Source of the DNA: CBDDKU01 sp965230375
Lineage (GTDB): Bacteria; Bacteroidota; Bacteroidia; Flavobacteriales_D; Cryomorphaceae
Length of the DNA stretch: 64,000 bases
Direction of reading: 5' to 3'
NCBI GenBank assembly: GCA_965230375.1
Contig: CBDDKU010000026.1
Location: forward strand, 1-64,000
Under the pieces are notes generated by a model, which had not been told where the DNA came from, did not search any database, and saw nothing but the letters and a program-made list of their open reading frames with translations. The position numbers and the translations under genes are program-made. This document shows, in pieces, positions 9,754 to 19,208 of this stretch; positions within the stretch are counted from its first letter, which is position 1; each line of letters starts with the position of its first letter.

Positions 9754-9760
9754 AAATGGA

Positions 9761-11161
9761 TTAAATATTCAATGGCCTGTTGTCAGTAGCGGCAAGGGCT
9801 GCTTCTTTCACTGCTTCAGCATACGTAGGGTGAGCGTGGCTCATGCGCGAGATATCTTCTGCGCTGGCGCGGTATTCCATCGCCACAACAGCTTCTGCAA
9901 TCAAGTCGGCAACTCGAGCTCCAATCATGTGTACTCCAAGCACTTCGTCAGTTTCCTTATCAGCGAGAATTTTCACCAACCCATTGATATCTCCACTGGC
10001 TCTTGATCTTCCCAGTGCTCGCATTGGAAACGAACCAACTTTGTACTCTTTCCCTTCGGCTTTGAGCTCTTCTTCGGTGTACCCAACGGCTGCTACTTCA
10101 GGCCAGGTGTACACAACACCCGGAATAAGCTTATAGTTTATATGTGGCTTTTGACCAGCAATGACTTCGGCTACAAAAACACCTTCTTCTTCAGCTTTGT
10201 GTGCAAGCATAGCTCCTTTTACAACATCGCCAATGGCGTAAATACCAGGAATACTGGTTTGCAGGTGATCATTAGTTTCGATTTGCCCGCGTTCGTTCAC
10301 TTTCACACCAGCCTTTTCAAGTCCGAGACCATCTGTATATGGCTTTCTACCTACAGAAACCAAGCAGTAATCGGCTTCAAACACCGCTTCTTGATCTTTC
10401 TTGTCAAGCGCGGTCACTTTGATTCCTTTGCCCGTGTTCTCTACTTTTTGAACACGGTGGTTGTATTTGAACGTGAATCCTTCTTTCTTAAGCACCTTTT
10501 GGAGCTCTTTACCCATGGTGCGATCCATTGTCGGGATGATCGAGTCAGCGAATTCAACAACGGTAATCTCTGAACCGAGACGGGCGTAAACAGACCCGAG
10601 CTCCAGTCCGATTACTCCGCCACCCACTACTACGAGCTTCTTTGGTATCTCCTTCAGCTTAAGGGCTTCTGTAGATGTGATAATTCTGTCCTTATCCGGC
10701 TCCATTCCCGGGAAGAAGTTTGGCTTTGAACCCGTTGCGATGATGATGTTTTTTCCTTGAATGGTTACGTCGCCATCTGTCGCAGCCACTTTTACAGTGT
10801 CTTTCGATTCAAATGTCCCAAGACCGTGGTACGTGGTGATTTTGTTCTTGTCCATCAGGTAAGCCACTCCCGAAGTAGTTTGATCTACTACCGATTGCTT
10901 ACGCTCCATCATTTTGGCAAGGTTAACTTGGAGGTCTGAAGTATTGATTCCATGGTCGGTAAACTCGTGCTTCGCCTTGAAGTAGTGCTCTGAAGAGTCA
11001 AGGAGGGCTTTGGAAGGAATACAACCCACGTTGAGGCATGTGCCCCCAAGCTTGTCGTACTTCTCTATGATTGCAGTTTTAAAACCAAGCTGTGCTGACC
11101 TTACAGCGGCAATATAGCCACCTGGGCCCGATCCGATTACGATAACATCGTACTGTTCCAT
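9761..11161 (-). CDS. lpdA: dihydrolipoyl dehydrogenase
   Basis: This 466-residue flavoprotein is the E3 subunit shared by pyruvate and 2-oxoglutarate dehydrogenase complexes and the glycine cleavage system. The FAD-binding GSGPGG lies at 10-15. The redox disulfide is GGTCLNVGC with C42 and C47. An NAD-binding GGGVIGLELG lies near 180. The C-terminal catalytic pair is in HMIGARVADLIAEAVVAM and SHAHPTYAEAVKEA. Length and motifs are canonical. No E1 or E2 gene is adjacent. It heads the minus-strand run that continues into hemH. GcvP, another user of E3 through the glycine cleavage system, is encoded at 37152-40022. Confidence 0.96.
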   Translation of the reverse strand: MEQYDVIVIGSGPGGYIAAVRSAQLGFKTAIIEKYDKLGGTCLNVGCIPSKALLDSSEHYFKAKHEFTDHGINTSDLQVNLAKMMERKQSVVDQTTSGVAYLMDKNKITTYHGLGTFESKDTVKVAATDGDVTIQGKNIIIATGSKPNFFPGMEPDKDRIITSTEALKLKEIPKKLVVVGGGVIGLELGSVYARLGSEITVVEFADSIIPTMDRTMGKELQKVLKKEGFTFKYNHRVQKVENTGKGIKVTALDKKDQEAVFEADYCLVSVGRKPYTDGLGLEKAGVKVNERGQIETNDHLQTSIPGIYAIGDVVKGAMLAHKAEEEGVFVAEVIAGQKPHINYKLIPGVVYTWPEVAAVGYTEEELKAEGKEYKVGSFPMRALGRSRASGDINGLVKILADKETDEVLGVHMIGARVADLIAEAVVAMEYRASAEDISRMSHAHPTYAEAVKEAALAATDNRPLNI

Positions 11162-11266
11162 GAATTCAATTCTTGTTTGTGGCTGCGAAAATACGAAAGA
11201 AAGGGACTGATTTGCCCCTAGTTTTATCTATTGAAACGAAGCCTGTATTGATGAAATCAATTTGAT

Positions 11267-14200
11267 CTACCTGAAAAGCACCATCTTTCCAAAGGACTTG
11301 GTGAAATACTGGGATGCTTCTGTTTCATTCAAGTCGATATTCTCGCCATTAAGCCTGGCGAAAACGCGATAGAGATAAACCCCGTTTGCCAGCCTATCCC
11401 CGTAGTTGTCGCGCCCATCCCAGCGGTATTCTGAGAAATTTCTCCCGATTCGGATTGGCCCAAACTCTTCGGCAGTGATCTCTTTCACCACCTTTCCACT
11501 GATGGTCATAATCTGGATCATAAACTCGTCGGGTACTTGCGAACCGGTAAGTGTAAAAACAAATTGGGTGCTCGTTGAAAACGGGTTTGGGTAATTGAGG
11601 ACTTCGGTGATCGTCGATCGATTGATGACTTCAAATTCGATTTGGTAATCCGTATTTCCCGATGGATTACCTGATTTATCGCTTGCTTGAACCAAAAGTC
11701 TGTACTTACCGTCTTGTTTCATCCCCGGCTGAAAATCGATCTTGGCCCGGTTTTTCTGATCCATGGCTGGGATGAAGGTCATGGATTGTTCGGGAGTTGA
11801 ATTGCCGAAGTAGTAGCGCTCCAAATTGCCACCCGGTGGAGCTAGGAACACTTTGAACAATGCCGTGTCTGAAGGTTCATCCATGATCAAGAAGGGATTC
11901 TCGTCCTTGAGAGCAATTCGGATCATTGCGCTCGGCGAAACCACTTCACCATTTATGATGTGTATCCCATCGAAAGTAACGTCTAATATGGGGTTCTGAT
12001 TGTCGACCGTGACTTCAAAAGGTATTTGGATCAAATTATTGAAATGCTCCTGCTCGAGCTGATCGTACTCCCCTGTAGCCGGGTTCTCTGGGTTTACTTC
12101 CACCCATAGCGAGTTTGATCCCGAAAGGTAGCGGGTATCGAAGTAAACGGTATCGATCAGAGTTTGGCCAGCAAGCAAAGGAGCTTGACGCGGGTAGACA
12201 ATATCGATCCGATTCCGCTCCGTATCTTCGATCCAGTAGTGAACGAGTAGCGAATCCATATCCACATCAGAAATATTGCGAATGGCTATGGATAACATGC
12301 CATCTTCTCCTGCTTGCAATTCTTCACTTTGAAAGGCATAGTGGGTATTTGGATCGATGGCCGCTTCAGGAGCCGGCTCAAACAAGACATGCCAACGGTC
12401 GGTCTGTTTTGGCGTCTGAAAAACTTCATCAGCGTGATAAGATTCCAACAAGAGATATGGAAAATCCTGTCCATTCAAGATATTATCAAGTACGATCTCC
12501 GACTCATTGTCGGTGTATTGGCCTAACTCAGTTTTGACGCCATTGGTTCCAACACCTGAAATAACGATACGTGAATCATCAGCCGTTTGATCTACGTCAA
12601 CAGAACGCATTTTCCAAGAAGCGGTTTCCCAGGAAAGAGCTGGACCAATCTGGCGAGAGGAAAAATAACCCGAAGACCCACTGCGAGGCAATTCCACTTG
12701 AAGATTGATAATTTGATCAATCTGAGTGGCGTATTCTTCGAAAACGAAATCGGGGTTCCCTTTTTGAAAAACCATCGAAAAAGGCACTTGATCTGCAGAT
12801 CCATCGGCTCCGATCAATTCGGCACCATTTTGGGCAAATGCTTCACTCAGCCCCGTTCCCGGCCAGTTTGCGTAATCGACATAACGCGAAGTGTAAACCA
12901 AAACAAAGTGACCATCTGGGATATCTGTCGATGAAAGAAAGTTAGCCAGTGCTTCCAGTTGTGTCGGGTCGTTTTGCCGATAGATGAAGAAGTATTCGAC
13001 ACGGGCTCGGCACCCTCCGCCGGCATTGTCATTAATATTGCCAAAATCGTTCTCTGGGTTTTCGCCACCAAATCTAGTTCCCCAAGCTTCGAAGGTCACG
13101 GGATCAAATACCACAACGTGGATAGACGGGAAGCTGTAGCAGACTCCGTATTCAATCTCATCCGTTCCCAAAACAACGTTGTTTTGATTGCTCACACTAT
13201 TCCCCAGAACATTGCTCTGCAGTGTCACCGTACCCGACTGGAAGTCAAAATCACGTTCATCGCGATCGATCTCCATACTACTCAAACTGTTGTAGTCGAA
13301 CTGAAAAATATGGTCTTGTCCCCAACCTTGCCTTTTTGGGATAAATTGAAAACTGCTATTTCTCCATACCAAATCTTCATCAGTCAATTCAGTGCATCGC
13401 CAGAAATAAACGGCGCTATCAGGGTACACCACGTTTGGCGTCCACTCCACTACTCCACCCGATTGGTTTATTTTGGTCTCTTGAAGGTAGGGACTGTTGA
13501 ATGTATCGACCGTATCAATCTGAATGCGATACGTTTTAAGCTCAGCTAAGGGATTTCCAGTTGCCGCTTTTAGCGTGACTTTTGGAGATCCAACTACGGC
13601 ATTGTTTGCTGGATAGATTGGAATCACTCCACCATTAGAAACGAAAAGTGATTTATTGAGCACTTGATTATTAATGGTCTCATTTCCATTGTACTCGGGG
13701 ATGGTGTTCTGGGGTAAATCCACGTAGGCATTAAAACTATGAAGACCCACTCCGTATTGAGGGTCGAGCCCGATGCGAAAGGAAATGGTATCGGTGTGGA
13801 GAGATCCATTAATTTCTCCTGTGTAAACACCATCTCCGATTCCTTCAGGGGCAGAGTGCTCTACTGTAACACTCACCGGCTGGTTTGTCCCACGAGCCAG
13901 GTTTTGAACGATAACGCTTACATCGAAGCTATCGACTTCATTAGTTATCACTTCAGGTGTGAAGTAGATGTTTTGAGCTTTGATCTCTAGATCGGGCAAA
14001 GGCCAGGAAGGAATTTTCACTGAAGGGTCGCCTTGAAGCGTCATCCCATAGCAGAGATTCTTTCTCAATACTGTGTTGGCAGCGCTAAGGGCACACGAAG
14101 CTTGCACATGGCTACCGACCGCCTTTCCATAGCCAGTTAATGACAGCTGCTCGTAAAAATTGAGGCTAAAAATCTTGAGGTCATTTTCATAGCCCTGCAC

Positions 14201-16312
14201 AGATGATGCGATAAAACCCATGACACCTTTTTCTTGGAGAATGGTATAGCGCTCCATTATACTGGTGTTGGTTCCGTGCACATCTCCGCTATAGCATCCA
14301 TTGGCGAGCAAAAATGGGTAGCGGCCATTCCAATTGTAGTTTTCAGGGTCGTCAATCGATTGATCGAACCCATCAGCACTGGAGTGGCTAAAGAAAGTCA
14401 TCAATCCAACTCCTTCGTTTTCGATCAAATGAGCTACTTCTTCAGATGCGTTGATTTCAATTGGTGCGAGAGAAGTCTTCAGGAAGGTATGAACTTCGGC
14501 CCCATAGCTCGAATCGGCAGCAATAGAACCATAAGTAGCGAGATAACTAGCCATTCGCTCTTGCTCTCCACCGCTATTTCCACCACCGAAGTGGAGTACA
14601 TTCTTTTGCCACATGGCGGGCTCGTGAGCCTCGTGCTCAACAAGTTTATTCAAGTACCACTCCACTTCTTCAGGTGAGCGAGCGCTCAGGCGTCCGGTCT
14701 TAAGTGATGGAACGAGTGGGTTTCCAGTTAATGGAGCCGTGATGAAATTATCGCTTGCGGGATGCCCCAGACTTGGCACAAGGTTTTGAGCGTAGCGATC
14801 GGCATTGTTTCGTGAACCCGTTGGTGAAATGCTTTTTCCCAACAAGAAGAGATACTGTGGCGGATTCGACCAAACATTCATCAAATGGGCGGAAAAATTG
14901 CGAATTGCCAAACCACTTTTTCGGACGCCGTACCCAAACTGATCGTAGATTTCTTCCACATCTACCATTACCGTGTTTAGGCTACCTTGCTTATAGATTC
15001 TATACTGCTCTGCACTTTCCCATAGAGAGCTGTGCGTGACGATCACAAATGCTGAATCAATCTGAGACTGACTAAAGTCGGTGAACGTCCCTGACTGTCC
15101 TGCTGGGATTATCGGGTCGATGGATTTCAAATCGCCATCAGTCACAAAGGCACAATCATAGGTATCAGAGAGCACATCATTTGATAGAATCCCTTTGAAT
15201 TCTCCACTTACCTCATCGAGAAAAACAAGGTGCGGTGTGCTGGCCAAAGTGAAAATGCGTGGTGCTTCGCCATCCACATCCGTAAATGAATACAGTGTTT
15301 TGTTCTGAGACAAATTTTGGCGGTATTCAAAAATAAAATCAGTTCCCCCATCTACACTCATTTCATGCGGGAAGGTAAACAGGACGGAAGCGATGGCTTG
15401 GTCATCTCGCGAAAGGCCAAGAGAATTGACCACCGCAAAGTTGAATTGAGTTTCAGAATCACCGATGTATTGGTTCAAGACATCGAAAGAATAGTCGGCC
15501 GCCCGATACCCATTAAAACGATCATTTACGGCGAGGTATCCCTGAGTACCATATTTTATTTGAATGTGGTGATCATCGCCATCTCCAAACAGATCACTTA
15601 CGCCTAACATTCTCGCAGTCATTCTGGCAGAAACATCCCCTGTTCGGTATATGCCTGAAGAATTTAAAACGATTTGTCTATCCGGGTTGGAAAGGGTCAT
15701 CGGGGTGCTGGCGTAGCTTTCTCCATTCGAGTATTCAGCAATGGACACTCGAAAATTGGGGTTGTTTATGGGCGGGTTCTCAAGCAGCTGAGCTTGCGTG
15801 TGGTAAGCTTCCTTAAAAACGACTTCGTCCTTCTTCCAGAAGTATTCTCTACCTGGATAGTCGTCGTAATTGGAATCTGTTTCTATTTCATAGCGCAGAC
15901 CACTAACACCCGGCGAGATGGTAACGTAGTAGAAAATGGTATCGTTGAACAGGCTGTAATCCGGATTTCCTTGTTGAGCTGGGTTGTAGAGAGTAGCTTC
16001 TTGAGCCCCATCGTTTTTCCTTCCAACAAGCTCGATATAGTCACTCGAATTGAAAACCCCATCATCAACTCCGTTTATGAATAGGGGAACTTCTTGGCTA
16101 TTGGCAAAGATTTGGATGTTCTCTGGGTCGGCTAAGGAAATAGGAATTCCAGCAGCAGTGAAATCCTGGTACGTGATGCGATAAACCCCATCTTCGTAAA
16201 CGGGAAACTTATAATAAGTCTGATCGTAATTGATCCACTCGTTTCCAAATTCCTGCCCTTTTACTGCCAACGATACGATGAAAGCGAAAAAGACAAGAGT
16301 TAATGATTTCAC
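11267..16312 (-). CDS. porU: PorU-family type IX secretion sortase (C25 gingipain-like), large form
   Basis: This 1681-residue exported protein has a peptidase C25 domain in its middle. The catalytic histidine is in FFSHSSADGFD (H643) and the catalytic cysteine in LLANGCYSGD (C673). A signal peptide precedes long beta-rich repeats. The end carries a T9SS-type C-terminal domain starting LNYPNPFS near residue 1590 and finishing KSFGKMVLFR. PorU is the cell-surface transpeptidase that removes cargo sorting domains and attaches cargo to the surface. This copy is longer than classic PorU and probably belongs to the PorU2-like group. A GTG start overlaps the PorV-like stop as GTGA, indicating translational coupling. 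The family is firm; the subgroup is inferred. Confidence 0.88.
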   Translation of the reverse strand: MKSLTLVFFAFIVSLAVKGQEFGNEWINYDQTYYKFPVYEDGVYRITYQDFTAAGIPISLADPENIQIFANSQEVPLFINGVDDGVFNSSDYIELVGRKNDGAQEATLYNPAQQGNPDYSLFNDTIFYYVTISPGVSGLRYEIETDSNYDDYPGREYFWKKDEVVFKEAYHTQAQLLENPPINNPNFRVSIAEYSNGESYASTPMTLSNPDRQIVLNSSGIYRTGDVSARMTARMLGVSDLFGDGDDHHIQIKYGTQGYLAVNDRFNGYRAADYSFDVLNQYIGDSETQFNFAVVNSLGLSRDDQAIASVLFTFPHEMSVDGGTDFIFEYRQNLSQNKTLYSFTDVDGEAPRIFTLASTPHLVFLDEVSGEFKGILSNDVLSDTYDCAFVTDGDLKSIDPIIPAGQSGTFTDFSQSQIDSAFVIVTHSSLWESAEQYRIYKQGSLNTVMVDVEEIYDQFGYGVRKSGLAIRNFSAHLMNVWSNPPQYLFLLGKSISPTGSRNNADRYAQNLVPSLGHPASDNFITAPLTGNPLVPSLKTGRLSARSPEEVEWYLNKLVEHEAHEPAMWQKNVLHFGGGNSGGEQERMASYLATYGSIAADSSYGAEVHTFLKTSLAPIEINASEEVAHLIENEGVGLMTFFSHSSADGFDQSIDDPENYNWNGRYPFLLANGCYSGDVHGTNTSIMERYTILQEKGVMGFIASSVQGYENDLKIFSLNFYEQLSLTGYGKAVGSHVQASCALSAANTVLRKNLCYGMTLQGDPSVKIPSWPLPDLEIKAQNIYFTPEVITNEVDSFDVSVIVQNLARGTNQPVSVTVEHSAPEGIGDGVYTGEINGSLHTDTISFRIGLDPQYGVGLHSFNAYVDLPQNTIPEYNGNETINNQVLNKSLFVSNGGVIPIYPANNAVVGSPKVTLKAATGNPLAELKTYRIQIDTVDTFNSPYLQETKINQSGGVVEWTPNVVYPDSAVYFWRCTELTDEDLVWRNSSFQFIPKRQGWGQDHIFQFDYNSLSSMEIDRDERDFDFQSGTVTLQSNVLGNSVSNQNNVVLGTDEIEYGVCYSFPSIHVVVFDPVTFEAWGTRFGGENPENDFGNINDNAGGGCRARVEYFFIYRQNDPTQLEALANFLSSTDIPDGHFVLVYTSRYVDYANWPGTGLSEAFAQNGAELIGADGSADQVPFSMVFQKGNPDFVFEEYATQIDQIINLQVELPRSGSSGYFSSRQIGPALSWETASWKMRSVDVDQTADDSRIVISGVGTNGVKTELGQYTDNESEIVLDNILNGQDFPYLLLESYHADEVFQTPKQTDRWHVLFEPAPEAAIDPNTHYAFQSEELQAGEDGMLSIAIRNISDVDMDSLLVHYWIEDTERNRIDIVYPRQAPLLAGQTLIDTVYFDTRYLSGSNSLWVEVNPENPATGEYDQLEQEHFNNLIQIPFEVTVDNQNPILDVTFDGIHIINGEVVSPSAMIRIALKDENPFLIMDEPSDTALFKVFLAPPGGNLERYYFGNSTPEQSMTFIPAMDQKNRAKIDFQPGMKQDGKYRLLVQASDKSGNPSGNTDYQIEFEVINRSTITEVLNYPNPFSTSTQFVFTLTGSQVPDEFMIQIMTISGKVVKEITAEEFGPIRIGRNFSEYRWDGRDNYGDRLANGVYLYRVFARLNGENIDLNETEASQYFTKSFGKMVLFR

Positions 16313-17394
16313 GATTTGTTCTTATTAAACACCTGGAATCTCAGGGAAAATATATTTGAATACAAAGCTTCGCTGGTATTCCCTATGTCAGTGATAGCGT
16401 AGTCGAGGAAGAAATTACCTAATCTCAGCCCGATTCCTATGTTGGGCTGAACGCTAAAGTCTTCCGTTCCTCGAAAGGTCGTAATCCGCTGCATGTTGCC
16501 GATACCAGCTCTAAGAAAGATACGATTCACATAGCCGAACTCCAAACCTAAAACTGGCTCCACACTGAAAGGATCAGCACTGATTAACACATTTCGTTGA
16601 CCGTCGGTGGTGAGAATGGCATTAATCTCTCCAAGCACGGAGAACTTATTGATGTCGGTTCGGTATGCAGCTCCAAGAATAAACTTTGGAAGCGTGATCT
16701 CAAGACCATTTTCGGGTATTTCATTATCAGTTGCTTCAAACACGTTCTTGGTCTCTTCATCGAGGGTGTATGACCAGGCGTTGTAGGTAGACGTGATGTC
16801 ACGCCCCACCAATGAAAACTTCCAGTGATCGGTTTTGTAGGTTGCTGCCAGATCTATTCCAAACCCCCAGCTTTTTGCAAAGTCACCAATCATACGGTGC
16901 ACCACCTTCACATTTCCCCCTACTGATAAGCCAGGAGTCTTTAAGTCCTTGGCATAGGAAATCAAAAAGGCGTAATCAACAGCTGAAAAGCTCGTGATGC
17001 GATCGTAATTCAAATTACCTTCTGAATCGATCAGTTGAGTGGTATTAGGAATATCATCCACTCCAAACCGAATCACAGAAAGGGCAATAGTGCTTGTGGA
17101 GTCGATAGGTTTTGCAATAGCACCGTAATCGTAGTTGGCAATTCCAGCAAAGTATTCGGCGTGCATAAGCCCCACTTCCAAATCTGACTCGATAAAGTTT
17201 AGGTTGGCGGGATTCCAATACCCTGCCGTCACGTCGTTTACACTAGCCACGTTTGCACCTGACATTCCAAGACCTCTGGCTCCAACACCAATATTGAGAA
17301 ATTCATTACTGTACTTTCTGGTCTGTGCATTTACATCAGTACCAAAGAGCAAGCAGGTCGCCAATCCAAACAAAGCAATCGCATAGCGATTCAT
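16309..17394 (-). CDS. porV: PorV/PorQ-family outer-membrane protein of the T9SS
   Basis: This outer-membrane beta-barrel protein of about 361 residues belongs to the PorV/PorQ (FadL-like) family. It has a signal peptide ending near VNAQ. The family N-terminus follows: EFLNIGVGARGLGMSGANVASVNDV and then AGYWNPANL. PorV shuttles cargo from the T9SS translocon to the PorU sortase. The direct coupling to a PorU-family gene here supports a paired function. The start chosen is MNRYAIALF; another ATG lies 9 bases upstream. It may be the PorV2-type partner of a PorU2-type enzyme rather than the main PorV, which the sequence alone does not decide. Confidence 0.87.
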   Translation of the reverse strand: MNRYAIALFGLATCLLFGTDVNAQTRKYSNEFLNIGVGARGLGMSGANVASVNDVTAGYWNPANLNFIESDLEVGLMHAEYFAGIANYDYGAIAKPIDSTSTIALSVIRFGVDDIPNTTQLIDSEGNLNYDRITSFSAVDYAFLISYAKDLKTPGLSVGGNVKVVHRMIGDFAKSWGFGIDLAATYKTDHWKFSLVGRDITSTYNAWSYTLDEETKNVFEATDNEIPENGLEITLPKFILGAAYRTDINKFSVLGEINAILTTDGQRNVLISADPFSVEPVLGLEFGYVNRIFLRAGIGNMQRITTFRGTEDFSVQPNIGIGLRLGNFFLDYAITDIGNTSEALYSNIFSLRFQVFNKNKS

Positions 17395-17486
17395 CTTCCA
17401 CATAAAGCCGAAATTAAGTATCGAATCTTTGTTTTAACTGAAATTCACCTAAAAAATTGCACCTGATATGGTTAATTTCGGCCACA

Positions 17487-18206
17487 ATGAATTTTAAATC
17501 TCAAATTCCCAATCTTTTCACGTTGAGCAATCTCCTTTGTGGATTGGGCTCTATTTACCTGACTTCTACTGGCAACTCAACCTGGGCAGCATGGCTTATT
17601 ATGTTTGGAGCCGGGTTTGATTTTCTGGATGGATTGGTTGCCCGTGCGCTTGGCGTAGCAGGAGAACTTGGCAAACAGCTGGACTCCCTAGCCGATGTAA
17701 TCACATTTGGTGCCGCCCCGGCCTTCATTGCTATTTTTTATGCGGGTGCCTTTGACCCAACCCTTGGATTTTCATTGGTGGCCTTCGCGCCCCTCGTGAT
17801 GGCTGCCTTTGCTGCTTATAGGCTCGGAAAGTTTAACATCGACACTCGGCAGTCTCATGGATTTATTGGCGTTCCCACTCCAGCAGTGGCCATTTTCTGG
17901 CTTTCCTTTCCCCTTATAGTAGCCTATGGAAATTCAGAAGGACCACTTTATGGATTCTATCAAAACTTCCTCGAAAATCCTGTATACATTCTTATAACAG
18001 CACTTTTCTGGAGTTTGATGATGGTGAGTGAAATTCCAATGCTTGCGCTCAAGTTCAAATCAACAGCGCTCAAAGAAAACTTGTTTAAGTACCTGCTTAT
18101 CGCAGTAACATGTGTTTTGCTCGCCCTATTATGGGTGGAAGCTATTCCGATTATATTACTTTTGTACCTCGTTTTATCGATTGTAGAATATTTTACTCGG
18201 AAATAA
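17487..18206 (+). CDS. pssA: CDP-diacylglycerol-serine O-phosphatidyltransferase
   Basis: This 239-residue multi-span membrane enzyme makes phosphatidylserine, the precursor of phosphatidylethanolamine. It carries the CDP-alcohol phosphatidyltransferase signature D48-G49-x2-A52-R53-x8-G62-x3-D66-x3-D70, complete and correctly spaced. The start chosen gives MNFKSQIPNLFTLSNLLCG, the usual N-terminus of bacterial PssA. An upstream in-frame ATG at 17457 would add 10 residues and is less likely. The hydrophobic C-terminal half spans the membrane several times. purS starts one base after the stop, so the two are in one transcript despite unrelated pathways. Confidence 0.94.
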   Translation: MNFKSQIPNLFTLSNLLCGLGSIYLTSTGNSTWAAWLIMFGAGFDFLDGLVARALGVAGELGKQLDSLADVITFGAAPAFIAIFYAGAFDPTLGFSLVAFAPLVMAAFAAYRLGKFNIDTRQSHGFIGVPTPAVAIFWLSFPLIVAYGNSEGPLYGFYQNFLENPVYILITALFWSLMMVSEIPMLALKFKSTALKENLFKYLLIAVTCVLLALLWVEAIPIILLLYLVLSIVEYFTRK

Positions 18207-18207
18207 C

Positions 18208-18468
18208 ATGGAATTTACTGCTGCCATTGACATCATGCCACTTGACGCACTGCTAGACCCTCAGGGAAAAGCTGTAACATCGAGCATGGGTAACCTAGGG
18301 TTGAGCGAAATCACGAATGTGAGAATTGGAAAGCACATTACCCTGAAAGTTACTGCGGGATCGAAAGAAGAAGCTGAGCAGAAAGTAGATGAAGCTTGCA
18401 AGAAATTGCTAGCCAATCAAATCATGGAAAAGTACAGCTTCACAATCGAAGAGCTGGCTGAGGCCTAA
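18208..18468 (+). CDS. purS: phosphoribosylformylglycinamidine synthase subunit PurS
   Basis: This 86-residue protein has the length and sequence of PurS. The small subunit supports ammonia transfer between PurQ and PurL in the fourth step of purine synthesis. Typical elements are LDPQGKAVTSSMGNLG near residues 15-30 and VRIGKHITLKV near 37-47. PurQ and PurL are not in this window. It follows pssA with a one-base gap, and its stop overlaps the converging lptB stop by 4 bases. Many Bacteroidota use a single large PurL without PurS, so a separate PurS implies a PurSQL-type complex here. Confidence 0.9.
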   Translation: MEFTAAIDIMPLDALLDPQGKAVTSSMGNLGLSEITNVRIGKHITLKVTAGSKEEAEQKVDEACKKLLANQIMEKYSFTIEELAEA

Positions 18469-19199
18469 AACATCTTCCGCTTCAATTCGAAGTTTTTACC
18501 CAAGTACACTTTACGAACTTGCTCGTCTGCAGCGAGTTCTTCAGCCGTACCTGCCTTTAAAATATTCCCTTCAAAAAGTAGATAGGCCCGATCTGTAATC
18601 GATAGGGTTTCCTGCACATTGTGGTCGGTAATTAAAATCCCGATGTTCTTGGTTTTGAGCTGAGCTACAATAGATTGAATGTCTTCAACAGCAATCGGGT
18701 CAACACCTGCAAAAGGTTCGTCAAGTAAGATGAATTTGGGATCTGTTGCTAACGATCTTGCTATTTCGGTTCGACGTCTCTCCCCACCTGAAAGGAAGTC
18801 ACCACGATTTTTTCGAACATGATCTAAGCCGAATTCGTCGATTAGGGACTCGAGCTTCATTGCTTGCTCCTTCTTGGTGAGCTTGGTCATTTCAAGGACC
18901 GCTTTCAGGTTGTCTTCGATACTGAGTTTTCTGAAAACACTGGCTTCCTGGGGGAGATATCCCACCCCAAGTTGAGCGCGCTCATACATGGCAGCTTCTG
19001 TGATATCTCTATCGTCAAGGAAGATTCGCCCAGAGTTCGGTCGCACCAACCCAACAGTCATGTAAAAGGTCGTAGTCTTTCCCGCTCCATTCGGCCCCAA
19101 AAGTCCTACAATCTCACCTTGCTCAACTGAAACTGAGACTCCTTTGACTACGGTTCGACTCTTGTACTTCTTGACTAAGTTTTCTGTGCGAAGGATCAT
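18465..19199 (-). CDS. lptB: LPS export ABC transporter ATP-binding protein
   Basis: This 244-residue ABC ATPase matches LptB, which powers transport of lipopolysaccharide across the envelope with LptF and LptG. Walker A is GPNGAGKTT near residues 36-43. The signature is LSGGERRRTEIARSLA near 138-153, directly followed by Walker B FILLDEPFAGVDPIAV. The GERRR variant and the GVDPIAV sequence are typical of LptB rather than of amino-acid transporters. It starts 9 bases after the next minus-strand gene ends upstream. No LptF or LptG gene is visible. Its 3' end overlaps purS by 4 bases. Confidence 0.92.
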   Translation of the reverse strand: MILRTENLVKKYKSRTVVKGVSVSVEQGEIVGLLGPNGAGKTTTFYMTVGLVRPNSGRIFLDDRDITEAAMYERAQLGVGYLPQEASVFRKLSIEDNLKAVLEMTKLTKKEQAMKLESLIDEFGLDHVRKNRGDFLSGGERRRTEIARSLATDPKFILLDEPFAGVDPIAVEDIQSIVAQLKTKNIGILITDHNVQETLSITDRAYLLFEGNILKAGTAEELAADEQVRKVYLGKNFELKRKMF

Positions 19200-19208
19200 G
19201 ATGCAAAT

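Noticed and set aside
12959..13549. Plus-strand open frame of 196 codons inside the porU-like gene
   Set aside because: It is antisense to a well-supported beta-rich region of the sortase, with no family features.
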